A stretch of 64,000 nucleotides of DNA from Bacillota bacterium (GTDB taxonomy: Bacteria > Bacillota > Clostridia > Acetivibrionales > DSM-1351), in contig JAEWOH010000027.1 in assembly GCA_023460955.1 (NCBI GenBank), positions 1 through 64,000 of the forward strand. Direction: 5' to 3'. Of the stretch, positions 51,183-60,365 are shown one piece after another; positions within the stretch are counted from its first letter, which is position 1; each line of letters opens with the position of its first letter. The position numbers were made by a program, and so were the translations under genes. The notes under the pieces are model-generated. The model saw nothing but the letters and a program-made list of their open reading frames with translations. It was not told the DNA's origin and did not search any database.

Positions 51183-51809
51183 CTAATCTTCCCAATTGTA
51201 AATAATGCTTTTAATTCTGTCTTCCAGCATGGAAAAGGCAACATTGTTCATACCGCCCTCGGGAATTATAACATCGGCATTTTTCTTACTTGGCTCAATA
51301 AAAGCCTCATGCATAGGTTTTACAGTGTTAAGGTACTGGCTGATAACCGAGTCAAGATTCCTGCCCCTCTCATGTATATCACGCATTAGCCTTCTTGTGA
51401 GGCGTATATCGGCATCAGTATCAACGAAAACCTTTATGTCCATCAATTCTGCCAGTTCTGGATTTTCAAATATTAAAATTCCTTCCAGAATTATAACCCT
51501 TCTCGGTTCCTCCCTGACTGTCTCATTGAGCCTTGTATATTCCACAAAAGAATAGGTTGGTCTATCTATTGGTTCGAAGTTTTTAAGCTGTTTCAAGTGT
51601 TTGATAAGCAGCCTTGAATCAAAGGCGACTGGGTGATCAAAATTAACCTGCTTCCTTTCTTCAAAAGTCAAATTATTAAAGGGTTTATAGTAATAGTCCT
51701 GACATAACAGAACTACATCGTCTCCGAAAGTTTTTTTCAGTCTCCTTGCAAGAGTAGTCTTGCCAGAGCCAGTACCACCAGCAATTCCAATAAGCACAGC
51801 GTGTTTCAT
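51183..51809 (-). CDS. udk: Uridine kinase
   Basis: A 208-residue P-loop kinase that phosphorylates uridine and cytidine for pyrimidine salvage. Walker A is GGTGSGKT (residues 11-18), with the DYYYKPFNNL and NFDHPVAFD substrate segments, EGILIF, and the RLMRDIHERGR lid, all typical of Udk. GGAGA lies 6 nt upstream of the ATG. It is convergent with the AraC gene (36 nt). Monocistronic by position. Confidence 0.93.
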   Translation of the reverse strand: MKHAVLIGIAGGTGSGKTTLARRLKKTFGDDVVLLCQDYYYKPFNNLTFEERKQVNFDHPVAFDSRLLIKHLKQLKNFEPIDRPTYSFVEYTRLNETVREEPRRVIILEGILIFENPELAELMDIKVFVDTDADIRLTRRLMRDIHERGRNLDSVISQYLNTVKPMHEAFIEPSKKNADVIIPEGGMNNVAFSMLEDRIKSIIYNWED

Positions 51810-51953
51810 ATGAATTCTCCGATTATTTTAATGTGTACCACAAAAATTATAGCACTGTTTTTTACCTGGCTCAAGAAAGTACAACTAGCATCTTTTTCTA
51901 ATTTTCGTTTTCGTTTTCCTTAAACATTGTAGCTTTAACAAAAGACTAAATTG

Positions 51954-52736
51954 TTATTTGTTACTCATTGACTCTTCTCTATACAAAAATTTAGCTTTAC
52001 CAACTTCATACAACTCACAGGGTAAAGACATAGGTGGAATCCGGGCCTCCACTTCACCCTTTAATACTCTTTGTGCCCCTTCGATTAAGTCCCGAATTAT
52101 ATTAGGCTTTACAAACAACTCTCCGTGTGAAGGATGGATGGTTTCAAAGCTATCTTTTATTTCTTCCAGCTTCTTCAGACTGGATATATAGGTATTGAAA
52201 TCTCGGCCCTCCCCAAACATGTAAATTGCATTGGTTTGAATACTATCTCCGCTTATCAGTATTTTATTTCTCCTATCCAGTAATGCAATGCTTCCGGGAG
52301 TATGTCCAGGTATGTGAATTATCTCAAATTCACGGTTGCCCATATCAATTACTTCTCCGTCTTCAACATGCTCAATACCTGTATGTACCTCCGTCTTTTT
52401 TAACTGATAATATTTGACTTCGGAAGGGTGCATAATAACTTGTTTGAAGCTGTCGTTGCAGCCTATATGATCCCGGTCTGTATGAGTATTTATCAGGAAT
52501 ATCGGAAGTGAAGTCAGCGTCTCGGCAAAAGCTTTGATATCCCCAGTCCCATAGCCGGTATCTACAAGCATAGCTTTCCCTATTCCCTCAATAAGAAAAC
52601 TCCGGACACCTCCCTCCTCTATACTCCAAAAACCATCAGTAATTCTAATTGCCGTATAAGGCACTTCATTAATTTCTTGCATATCATTTTTGGGGATTAG
52701 CAAATCACAAGTGCTAATATCCCATCTCCTTCCCAT
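51954..52736 (-). CDS. Metallo-beta-lactamase-fold hydrolase
   Basis: A 260-residue hydrolase of the metallo-beta-lactamase superfamily. The metal motif is HTDRDH, where the usual second His is Asp, a variant common in uncharacterised members. The later ligands are in HIPGHTPGS, SGDSI and HPSHG. The substrate is not predictable; such proteins include thioesterases, lactonases and phosphodiesterases. The ATG at 52736 has only a weak site upstream; the ATG at 52682 is an alternative with no better support. Confidence 0.82.
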   Translation of the reverse strand: MGRRWDISTCDLLIPKNDMQEINEVPYTAIRITDGFWSIEEGGVRSFLIEGIGKAMLVDTGYGTGDIKAFAETLTSLPIFLINTHTDRDHIGCNDSFKQVIMHPSEVKYYQLKKTEVHTGIEHVEDGEVIDMGNREFEIIHIPGHTPGSIALLDRRNKILISGDSIQTNAIYMFGEGRDFNTYISSLKKLEEIKDSFETIHPSHGELFVKPNIIRDLIEGAQRVLKGEVEARIPPMSLPCELYEVGKAKFLYREESMSNK

Positions 52737-52965
52737 TATTTATCTATATCCTATCTTTTTATCGGCAAAAGTATATTTATAATATATTTTGTTTTTATCT
52801 AAAAAGCAATAAACCGGGAAGTGCTATCCTGTATAGTATGCTTTTATCAGCAGGAAAGCCGGGACCAGTAAGTATATGAATGTAGCGCCTTTCATGTTGA
52901 CCTTGTAAGTAAGTTACGGTAAAATTGTTAAGAAATGTAATATCTCTGAAGGAGTGTAATCAAAT

Positions 52966-54312
52966 ATGAAAAAGTTATCGGTTTTTGTTATTATAATAGC
53001 GCTTTTAGCATTATCCTTATCGGCCTCTGTTTTTGCCGTAGAATTGCCCCTAAGAATAGTCTTTTCCGGTGACAAGGTAATCTATGGAGATGTCAAACCC
53101 TTTGTTGATGGAAACGGGGCAGTTCAAATACCAGCCACCGAAATCAAGCGAACCGTCGGTGCAGATGTCCAGATAGAAAGCAGTACAAATACTGTAATTG
53201 TGACATTAAAAGAGAAAAAACTCACTATTGCTATTGGTAAAGATACATATGATTTAAACGGTAAACAATATCCTTTTACCAAGAACCCGATTATAAAAGA
53301 CGGGAATATTTTCATTCCTCTGGAATTGATATGCAAGGCCTTGAATTTTGATACAGAATATGAAGAAGACATTAACACCTGGTATATTGTCGAAAAAAAG
53401 GATGACACAACTTCCAAAGGAAGCAGCAACGGCACTAAACAGGAAACAGAAAAAATCGCAGGCTTTATTGTTCCAAAAGACGCAAATGTAGCTGTAATTT
53501 ACCCCCCTTCTGATAAACGTGTAGAGGTGTGGTTTGCCTTAAATTTTCTAGTACAGGATTTTCCAAAGCAGATAAGTGATTTAGAGAAGATACTTATACA
53601 AAAGTGTGATAAGCGAACAGTTAATTTGGTAATTTCACACATTAAACAGAAGACAGAAAGAGCTACATATCTGCCTGAGAAATTTATTTATGATAAAAAG
53701 TCAAAGCGTTGTATATGGATTGATAATTCCTTTTTTGATGATGTTAATGTTTACTTTTGTTCTCTGGAGCACAGTAAGCTTTACAGTAAAATAGATGTCA
53801 AAACCTATTATGATGATGTAGAATTCGATGAAAAAACTGATATTGATAAATACGGCAGAATGTCTGTTTCAGCCTCCCAAGATTTCATGAACAGGATATG
53901 GATGGTATTCTATCCGCAGCACGAAAACAATAATTGCTTACGCGTTTATGGGACATATCCCTATCTTCCCAAAGAATTCAAGGTTTTTCTCGACATAAAG
54001 ATATATAAGACTGATGGCTCGACGCTGCATTATTATTCAGGTAACAAGGACTCCAAATATGATGTTACAAACGGACAGGGTAGTAATATATCAATAACAA
54101 TACCAAACACATATAAGAAAAATATTAAGTCCATTGTTGTGACCTCTGAAATAAGATCTCTCGTTTTTAAAGGAGATTCAAAGATGAGCAATACTCTTGT
54201 TAAAAGAGTTATTACCTCCAACCCCCGCAGCGCTAAATTCGTACCGACAACAAAGGGAGCACCTGCTTCCACTATTAAAGATTTTAACTATAAAAGGATG
54301 TTTGAATATTAA
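52966..54312 (+). CDS. Secreted protein with copper-amine-oxidase N-terminal-like domain
   Basis: A 448-residue exported protein. A signal peptide spans 1-25 (ending VFA). Residues about 35-145 form a copper amine oxidase N-terminal-like domain (PF07833; GNGAVQIPATEIKRTVG, IIKDGNIFIPLELICKALNF), a clostridial surface module also seen in the protein at 4151-6061. A short Ser/Lys linker (147-160) leads to about 290 residues that I do not recognise, mixed alpha/beta with several aromatic and basic patches. AAGGAG precedes the ATG; a terminator follows. Function unknown; probably cell-envelope associated. Confidence 0.75.
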   Translation: MKKLSVFVIIIALLALSLSASVFAVELPLRIVFSGDKVIYGDVKPFVDGNGAVQIPATEIKRTVGADVQIESSTNTVIVTLKEKKLTIAIGKDTYDLNGKQYPFTKNPIIKDGNIFIPLELICKALNFDTEYEEDINTWYIVEKKDDTTSKGSSNGTKQETEKIAGFIVPKDANVAVIYPPSDKRVEVWFALNFLVQDFPKQISDLEKILIQKCDKRTVNLVISHIKQKTERATYLPEKFIYDKKSKRCIWIDNSFFDDVNVYFCSLEHSKLYSKIDVKTYYDDVEFDEKTDIDKYGRMSVSASQDFMNRIWMVFYPQHENNNCLRVYGTYPYLPKEFKVFLDIKIYKTDGSTLHYYSGNKDSKYDVTNGQGSNISITIPNTYKKNIKSIVVTSEIRSLVFKGDSKMSNTLVKRVITSNPRSAKFVPTTKGAPASTIKDFNYKRMFEY

Positions 54313-54396
54313 AGGTACTTCTCATAAAATGCCGCGTATAGCTCTGTAATCACAGCCTTATTTTCTTAAGTATAATTGCTCTGATCTCCTATATAC

Positions 54397-54440
54397 AAAA
54401 AGCCTTATCTATACTTTACCTGTACAGACAAGGCTTTTTT
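54397..54440. terminator. Bidirectional terminator
   Basis: AAAAAGCCTT and AAGGCTTTTTT arms with further partial pairing (TCT/AGA) between the convergent genes ending at 54312 and 54492. Confidence 0.75.
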
Positions 54441-54491
54441 AAAATAATTAATTAGATGTACGAGTATAAACTAAATTAATTCATAAATAAA

Positions 54492-55337
54492 TTAATTTAG
54501 TTCAAATGTAACCGCTACCCTTGCGCTGACCTTGATTTGTCCGGGCGAAAAATCCTCGTAATTTATGTTCTGGCCCCCTGCGCCCTGAGCATTTGAGATA
54601 CTGTTTGATAATGAGTTACCGATAAAGTTAGTTCCCGAATAGCTGGAACTCCATGGAGGATAATAGGAATAGATATCCTCCTGTACTTCTTGAATCATAT
54701 TGGCTTTCCCTATTGTTTGTCCTAATTCCTTTGCCATTGCGGCAGCCTTTTCTTTTGCCGCCTTAACAGCCTGCGCTCTTGCCTCATCCTTGTACTTTCT
54801 CAGTTCAGAGGTCTTAAACTGTACATTCTGAATATAGTTTGCACCTGCATCTAATAATCTTGTTAAAAGCTCTTCAAATTTGGATAAATCCTTTAATGTA
54901 ATTACAAGGCCCCTATGAACGGTATAGCCCTTTAGAACGCTATCTCCATTATTAGTATAACTATATTTGGGAAACACATTGATAAAATCAGTTGCCACAT
55001 ACTTAGAATCAATTTTCAATTCATTTGTAATGGCTTTTATTTTTTTGATACTGGAATCATTTTCGGCTTTGGCTTTTGAAACATCCATGTTTGTTGTCTC
55101 AACTGCCAGTGAGAATACCGCCTCATCCGGTATTACCATTACATCAGCAGAGCCGGAGACCGAAATAGTTCTCGAAGGTAATGTCTGAGCTGCCGGAGCG
55201 TTATCCGCCGGGTTACCTAAGGTTACTGCCGCCGAAGAGGTTCCTGCCGCAAAACAAGTCGATGTTACAAATGATAAGACTGTAAAAATTGCTACAAGGA
55301 ATAATAAAAGCCCTAATCTTCTTTTAATTGAAACCAT
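54492..55337 (-). CDS. Secreted SIMPL (DUF541) domain protein
   Basis: A 281-residue exported protein: signal peptide (1-30), a short Ala/Pro/Thr linker, then a SIMPL/DUF541 domain (about 55-275; RTISVSGSADVMVIPDEAVF, YTVHRGLVITLKDL, and YKDEARAQAVKAAKEKAAAM). Family members have been linked to oxidative stress defence or pore-like oligomers, without a defined activity. The ATG at 55337 has GGAGG 8 nt upstream; the reading from 55352 would start inside that site. A Ser/Tyr/Asn-rich insertion (about 212-245) is specific to this protein. Confidence 0.85.
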   Translation of the reverse strand: MVSIKRRLGLLLFLVAIFTVLSFVTSTCFAAGTSSAAVTLGNPADNAPAAQTLPSRTISVSGSADVMVIPDEAVFSLAVETTNMDVSKAKAENDSSIKKIKAITNELKIDSKYVATDFINVFPKYSYTNNGDSVLKGYTVHRGLVITLKDLSKFEELLTRLLDAGANYIQNVQFKTSELRKYKDEARAQAVKAAKEKAAAMAKELGQTIGKANMIQEVQEDIYSYYPPWSSSYSGTNFIGNSLSNSISNAQGAGGQNINYEDFSPGQIKVSARVAVTFELN

Positions 55338-55493
55338 AGTTTTTTCCTCCATTCACACTTAAGCTTTCAAGCTAGACTATAGTAATAGTTTATATAAAAC
55401 AGACTACTACGATAGTCCCGATTTGTCAACTGTTTTTTACAACGTTAAATAAAATCTAATTCCTAATAATCGTTTTTCAACGGAATACTTAAA

Positions 55494-55537
55494 ACAGGCT
55501 GCCAGCCCTTTTAATAAAGGAAGCGGAAGCAGCCTGT
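55494..55537 (-). terminator. Terminator of the acyltransferase gene
   Basis: ACAGGCTGC and GCAGCCTGT arms with inner CCTTT/AAAGG pairing, 44 nt after the stop at 55581. On the minus strand a TTTTAAGT run follows. Confidence 0.65.
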
Positions 55538-55580
55538 CAACAAATCATCTCGATATGGGTGAAATTAATCAGTAAAAAAG

Positions 55581-56849
55581 TTATTGCCTTTTCATTTTAT
55601 GTACCCTGTCTAGTACAGGCTTTTCAATGAACTTAAAGGACAGCGTTGCTATAATATATGAAACTATCAGAATTCCGGCACATACAGTTCCCCAGACCCT
55701 GATATCGGTTATTCCCATGTATACCTGCATTGGTTTTACAAGATAAGCCGAGACCAAATACATTATAAAATAGTGCCAGATATATAAGCCAAAGGACACC
55801 TTTGCAGTGTATCTGAAGAACCTGTTATCAAGCAGCTTTCCGAACCAATTGGAATGGGGTGTAACTGCCAGAATTCCTCCCATAAGTAGAGCATATGCTG
55901 GAAAGTAATAAGGCTGATTTTGCAGACTGAAAGCAAAATCCGGCTTTCCCCTCATAAAGATTAAAAGTACTATAGAACCAAGTAGACATAAAAGCCCAAT
56001 CATATCAAAACCCTGAAGTTTCTTAAATCGCTTTATTTTTTCAGAGTGCATGAAAAGTTTGGTGGTTATACCTGCTGCCACAATACCTATTGCAAAATGT
56101 CCGAAAAAGCCCACCGGGTTGTAATTAGGCATCCAGTACTTGGCTCCGCCCAAGCTGCCGAAATCCCATCCCCGTCTTATGTTATCAGGAGTCAGGAATA
56201 TATGTATCAGTTGATTTATTCCTATAATAAGTCCGAACACTCCAATCCAATAAAGCAGCGCCTTAAGGAAGGATCTCCTTTTGCCCGTTAACTTAAATAA
56301 TCCAAACATGAATAATGGCATCAGAAAGTAGCAGAAAACTTCAAAGCTTATGGACCAAAAGGGACTGTTAACTTCATTCGGGAAGAAGGTTATGTAGTGA
56401 AAACCGGCCGTAAAGGTTAGTCCTGTTATAAGTCTTATCCACGTATATTCACTGGGGACATTTAGCAACAGTACCACAAGTGTGCAAACAGCGAATGATA
56501 GATAGTAACCCGGAACAATTCTTGCTGCTCTTCTTGCTGCATAATCCTTTATGTTGGGGAATCTACCTTCACCCAGATATTGTTTCCAGAATGGATATGA
56601 AAGAAGGAAACCACTAAGTACAAAAAATACGCTTACACCGGAATTCCCAAGCAGAAAAAAACCCTGAACTTCCTGAACAGGACGTATCTGGAGATTAATA
56701 GTAAGCTTCTGAAAAAAATGATGAAATATTACACTAAGACATGCTATTGCTCGGAGTCCATCGGCACCAGTTAAAACAAAATTCCTGCTTTTTTTATTGT
56801 CGACTTCGCTCCGAGCAGTTTGTTCATTTAAAATTTCGATTTTTTCCAT
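55581..56849 (-). CDS. Acyltransferase 3 family membrane protein (OafA/YrhL-like)
   Basis: A 422-residue integral membrane protein with about 10 hydrophobic segments and the acyltransferase-3 (PF01757) signature near the start: DGLRAIACLSVIFHHFF, with the histidine pair needed in OafA-type enzymes, and FFVLSGFLLSYPFWKQYL. Such enzymes acetylate or otherwise acylate exported sugars, cell-wall glycans or secreted glycosides. GAGGT lies 7 nt before the ATG. It is 10 kb from the glycoside-type operon and cannot be tied to it. Confidence 0.88.
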   Translation of the reverse strand: MEKIEILNEQTARSEVDNKKSRNFVLTGADGLRAIACLSVIFHHFFQKLTINLQIRPVQEVQGFFLLGNSGVSVFFVLSGFLLSYPFWKQYLGEGRFPNIKDYAARRAARIVPGYYLSFAVCTLVVLLLNVPSEYTWIRLITGLTFTAGFHYITFFPNEVNSPFWSISFEVFCYFLMPLFMFGLFKLTGKRRSFLKALLYWIGVFGLIIGINQLIHIFLTPDNIRRGWDFGSLGGAKYWMPNYNPVGFFGHFAIGIVAAGITTKLFMHSEKIKRFKKLQGFDMIGLLCLLGSIVLLIFMRGKPDFAFSLQNQPYYFPAYALLMGGILAVTPHSNWFGKLLDNRFFRYTAKVSFGLYIWHYFIMYLVSAYLVKPMQVYMGITDIRVWGTVCAGILIVSYIIATLSFKFIEKPVLDRVHKMKRQ

Positions 56850-57005
56850 ATAAATACCTCGTTTGTAATTTATGAACTACGAGGGATATTGTACCATTAT
56901 TTATGGATCGAGAAAATGTAAGAAACATACTATAAAATATAAAAAATATATAAAAAAGTAATAATTACAACTTTATGGTCAACATTAAAGTCCTCAAGCA
57001 ACTCT

Positions 57006-58961
57006 TTAGTCTGCAGCCTCCGTTATCAATTTGCCTGCAGCTTCACTTATTTCAACACTGTTTGCCGTTATCTCTTGAATTGCTGCAGAAATAGAGCTAA
57101 TTTCGGTATTCATTGCAGATAAGCGTTCATACACCGAATTAAACAGACCGGAGATATTTTTTACACTTTCTAACATCTCCTGCTGGTCAGATTTAGTATT
57201 GTTTGCAGTAACCTTTGTCAAGTCTGCAAGCTTTTTAACCTCATCGGCTACTACTGAAAAGCCTCTTCCGTCTTCACCTGCACGGGCAGCCTCAATTGCC
57301 GCATTCAGGGCTAAAAGGTTGGTTTGATTTGCAATGCCCACAATTTCCTCACTGGCCCGTCCAAAAACAGTAAGCTTATGTTCCATAATATCGATATCAC
57401 TTTGAAGGGATTGAGTGGATATTAATATTTCATTCATTTTATCTTCGATATTTTGTATTGCATCTGCATTCTCTTCATTACCTGATGATACATGACTTAT
57501 GGACTGCAATACAACCTTCGCATGATTTTGAATACTCTCTGCCTGCTTTAGACGTTTTGAGGTCAACTCCTGTAAATTATTCATTAATTTCATCTGATCC
57601 TGCTGTGCCTCAATAAGATCTTTTTCCTTCTCAACACTTGTCCGGTTATAGTCAATACAGTTCTGTGCTATATTCAGCTTATAGTGAATTGCAGTAGCCA
57701 TTTTCTCGCAGGAATGATAGCCACAGGCAGCACAATTAACTTTTCTGTGACTGATGTCGGTTTTATTCATAGAAGAGTATATTTCTTCAAGCGAAGCTTG
57801 GTCAGGTATAGGATATTCCAGCTGTAAATTATAGCTCTTATAATGACATTCAAACTTATGCCAGTCCAAATGCTTGTCAAAATATTTGTGTAAAACCTCA
57901 TAATACTTTTTGCGAAGAATTCCTTCCCTTCTTTTCTTGCCTGTTACCTTTTTCTCATTAAAAATATGGTCTATATCATCCAAACTGGTTTTTCTTTTCA
58001 AAGTATTATGAACAGTTCCTGTTCCAACGTTACAGCCGTGACTGCAATTTAAAATATCCAGTAGGAGAGGAAGGCCTTTTTTGGATTTCTTGGTTTGTTT
58101 ATATTCCAATAAATACTCATAGACTTCGTCAGGTCCCTCTATTTGACGGATCCATGCATTTTCAACAAAGCATTCAACATTTTCACGTAAGCCCCCAGGT
58201 CTGCTGAACAACACCCCAAGACCTGCCTGCAAATCTGCATCAAATTCAGTTTCCGGATATTCTTCATACGTGATACTGCTTGCTTCAAAATAATCCAATA
58301 AATTCTTAAAGGTCACATTATATTCCACTTTATTTTTTGTTCTACCATCAGATATCTCATCACCTTTAGCAATACATGGTGACAGAAAAGCCAATTTATC
58401 CGTTATATTTAAATAATCCTGCATGTATATTGCTGTACACATCATTGGGCTATGGACAGGAGCAAGGGCATCTATAAGCTCGGGTTCATATTTTTCAATA
58501 AAACTCACAATTGGCGGACAAGGTTGTGCAATAACATTTCTCATTCCCTTTTCTTTAATTGCTCGCAAATAAGCCCAAACTGTAATATCTGCACCTAAAG
58601 AAACATCGAAAATCAAATGTACTCCCAATTTTTTTAAATAAGTAAAAAGTTTTTTATAGTTTGGAATATTAACCACAATAGCCGGAGCTGCTATAACAGA
58701 TATTTTTATACCTTTTTTCAAGTCATCAAAAAAACGTTGTGTATCATCTTTAAATATTCTGGCATTATGTTCACATACTCTTATACATTCCCCGCAGTGA
58801 ATACATTTTTCGGAGTCAACCTTAACCCTATTTATGCCGCCTTGGTAATATGCAATATTTACACTAAAAACGGGACAGTGACCAATACATTGATTACACC
58901 CTACACACTTTTCTTCATCCAGATATATCCTGTCAGTATAGTTAAGCTTCTGAATCTGCAT
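57006..58961 (-). CDS. [FeFe]-hydrogenase-like sensor fused to a chemoreceptor signalling domain
   Basis: A 651-residue soluble protein. Two ferredoxin clusters come first (C19, C22, C25, C29; C53, C56, C59, C63), then a hydrogenase large-subunit-like domain (about 75-380) that keeps one cysteine of each H-cluster loop: QPCPPIV (L1), LSPCIAKGDE (L2), and LNCSHGCNVG (L3). A [4Fe-4S] motif CAACGYHSC follows (about 415), then a methyl-accepting chemotaxis signalling domain (about 480-651) with the conserved tip NQTNLLALNAAIEAARAG. There is no membrane segment or HAMP. Related sensory hydrogenases (group C/D types) are used as H2 or redox sensors; here the output is a chemotaxis array or CheA. 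GGAGAT precedes the ATG. Confidence 0.88.
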   Translation of the reverse strand: MQIQKLNYTDRIYLDEEKCVGCNQCIGHCPVFSVNIAYYQGGINRVKVDSEKCIHCGECIRVCEHNARIFKDDTQRFFDDLKKGIKISVIAAPAIVVNIPNYKKLFTYLKKLGVHLIFDVSLGADITVWAYLRAIKEKGMRNVIAQPCPPIVSFIEKYEPELIDALAPVHSPMMCTAIYMQDYLNITDKLAFLSPCIAKGDEISDGRTKNKVEYNVTFKNLLDYFEASSITYEEYPETEFDADLQAGLGVLFSRPGGLRENVECFVENAWIRQIEGPDEVYEYLLEYKQTKKSKKGLPLLLDILNCSHGCNVGTGTVHNTLKRKTSLDDIDHIFNEKKVTGKKRREGILRKKYYEVLHKYFDKHLDWHKFECHYKSYNLQLEYPIPDQASLEEIYSSMNKTDISHRKVNCAACGYHSCEKMATAIHYKLNIAQNCIDYNRTSVEKEKDLIEAQQDQMKLMNNLQELTSKRLKQAESIQNHAKVVLQSISHVSSGNEENADAIQNIEDKMNEILISTQSLQSDIDIMEHKLTVFGRASEEIVGIANQTNLLALNAAIEAARAGEDGRGFSVVADEVKKLADLTKVTANNTKSDQQEMLESVKNISGLFNSVYERLSAMNTEISSISAAIQEITANSVEISEAAGKLITEAAD

Positions 58962-59295
58962 TTGAGAATATCTCCTTTACTTTCATAAAATGAAAAGAAT
59001 GCAAAAATTATAATGTTAAATTACATTCAGTGCGTGTAGCTAATCTATGTATTAGAACCATTTTCTGCATTTAAATACTAATATAAACTATTGTGTATTC
59101 AAATTCAACATTTTTTTCGTAATTTACCGTAGTAAATCATAGCTTTATGTAATTAATAAAAAAACGTTTTAACTCATAAAAAAAGAACTATCTGACTAAA
59201 GAAAAGTAAAAGCCTGAACTCAGAAATAATACCGAATTCAGGCCTTTAAAAAGCTTCATTTAATTAATTTATATTACCTATTAAACGTTTTAAAC
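58962..59295. other. Intergenic region with palindromes
   Basis: These 334 AT-rich bases contain the perfect palindrome AAAACGTTTT (59161-59170), a similar TTAAACGTTTTAA at 59281-59293, and TTTACCGTAGTAAA near 59142. AAACGTTT is reminiscent of LacI-family half sites, but the sites lie behind the GH43 gene rather than in front of it. The terminator at 59208-59247 is also here. Confidence 0.4.
59208..59247 (-). terminator. Terminator of the GH43 gene
   Basis: AAAAGCCTGAA and TTCAGGCCTTT arms (one bulged base), about 50 nt after the stop at 59296, with a T-run on the minus strand. Confidence 0.7.
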
Positions 59296-60273
59296 CTACT
59301 TATAGTTTATAGTCTGTATAGTTCCATCCTCATTGTATTTAAGTTCAGTGTATTTTACACTTCTCTTGTTGTCTACCCCTCCTGACAAGGAACTGTCATG
59401 ATAGAACAGATACCATTTTCCTTCAAATTCCACAATTGAGTGATGAGTAGTCCAGCCTACGACAGGAGTAAGTATTTTTCCTCTGAATACAAACGGACCT
59501 TTTGGATTATTACTGGTCGCATAAACTATACAGTGTGTTGTTCCTGTAGAATATGAGAGATAGTATTGTCCGTTATATTTGTGCATCCAAGGTCCTTCAA
59601 AATATCTTCTGTCTTCATCACCAGCAAGAATTGGATTGCCGTTTTCATCCACAATTGAAATTTCCTGTGGAGCTTCCCTAAAGGTAAGCATATCATCACT
59701 TAATTCAGCAACTCTTGGACCAATGGCAGGTTCTGTTGGTGCCGGACCTTCCGCATTCGGGTTGAAAGTGCCGGTTGTCCATTTTTCCAATTGACCTCCC
59801 CAAAGGCCTCCGAAATAGACATATGCTCTATTGTCATCGTCAACGAGGACTGCAGGGTCTATGCTGAAGCTGCCTGGAATTGGCTCTTTTTCAGCCTTAA
59901 AAGGTCCGGCAGGAGTCTTGCTTGTAGCAACTCCCAGTCTAAAGATATCATCCTTGTCTCTTGCTGGGAAAAACAAGTAATAAGTACCGTTTTTAAAGGC
60001 TGCATCCGGTGCCCATAGTTGTTTTGATGCCCATGGAATATCTCTTAAATGCAGAGCCTCTCCGTTATCAACACAAGGCGAGTTAAAATTGTCCAGTGAA
60101 AGAATATGATAATCTTCCATAGCATACTGGTCACCGTTATCGTTTGACTCGATATCCTCATCCAAATCATGAGAAGGGTAAATATAGATTTTACCTTCAA
60201 AAACATGGGCAGACGGGTCTGCTGTATAGATGTGAGTTACCAACGGCTCGTTGGGCGTTACATTTTTACTCAT
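59296..60273 (-). CDS. GH43 family glycosidase (xylosidase/arabinofuranosidase type)
   Basis: A 325-residue five-bladed beta-propeller glycosidase with the three GH43 acidic residues: D19 in YTADPSAHVF (base), an Asp in SIDPAVLV (pKa modulator), and a Glu in YFEGPWMHKY (acid). No signal peptide, so it should act on arabino-xylo-oligosaccharides in the cytoplasm. It stands 92 nt downstream of the chemoreceptor-sugar-binding fusion gene and is followed by a terminator; with the GH43 gene at 62746 it forms a hemicellulose-use cluster. The ribosome binding site is GAGGAG. Sugar specificity is inferred from family only. Confidence 0.9.
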   Translation of the reverse strand: MSKNVTPNEPLVTHIYTADPSAHVFEGKIYIYPSHDLDEDIESNDNGDQYAMEDYHILSLDNFNSPCVDNGEALHLRDIPWASKQLWAPDAAFKNGTYYLFFPARDKDDIFRLGVATSKTPAGPFKAEKEPIPGSFSIDPAVLVDDDNRAYVYFGGLWGGQLEKWTTGTFNPNAEGPAPTEPAIGPRVAELSDDMLTFREAPQEISIVDENGNPILAGDEDRRYFEGPWMHKYNGQYYLSYSTGTTHCIVYATSNNPKGPFVFRGKILTPVVGWTTHHSIVEFEGKWYLFYHDSSLSGGVDNKRSVKYTELKYNEDGTIQTINYK

Positions 60274-60365
60274 ATAAATCTTCTCCTCAAAAATACTTAA
60301 TAATAATATTTAAAGCAGTATCATTATACCAATATTTATCTCATATTTAAATAAAAAGTATAAAC

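Noticed and set aside
59161..59293. LacI-type operator for the GH43 gene
   Set aside because: The AAACGTTT-like palindromes lie downstream of the GH43 stop, not in its promoter.
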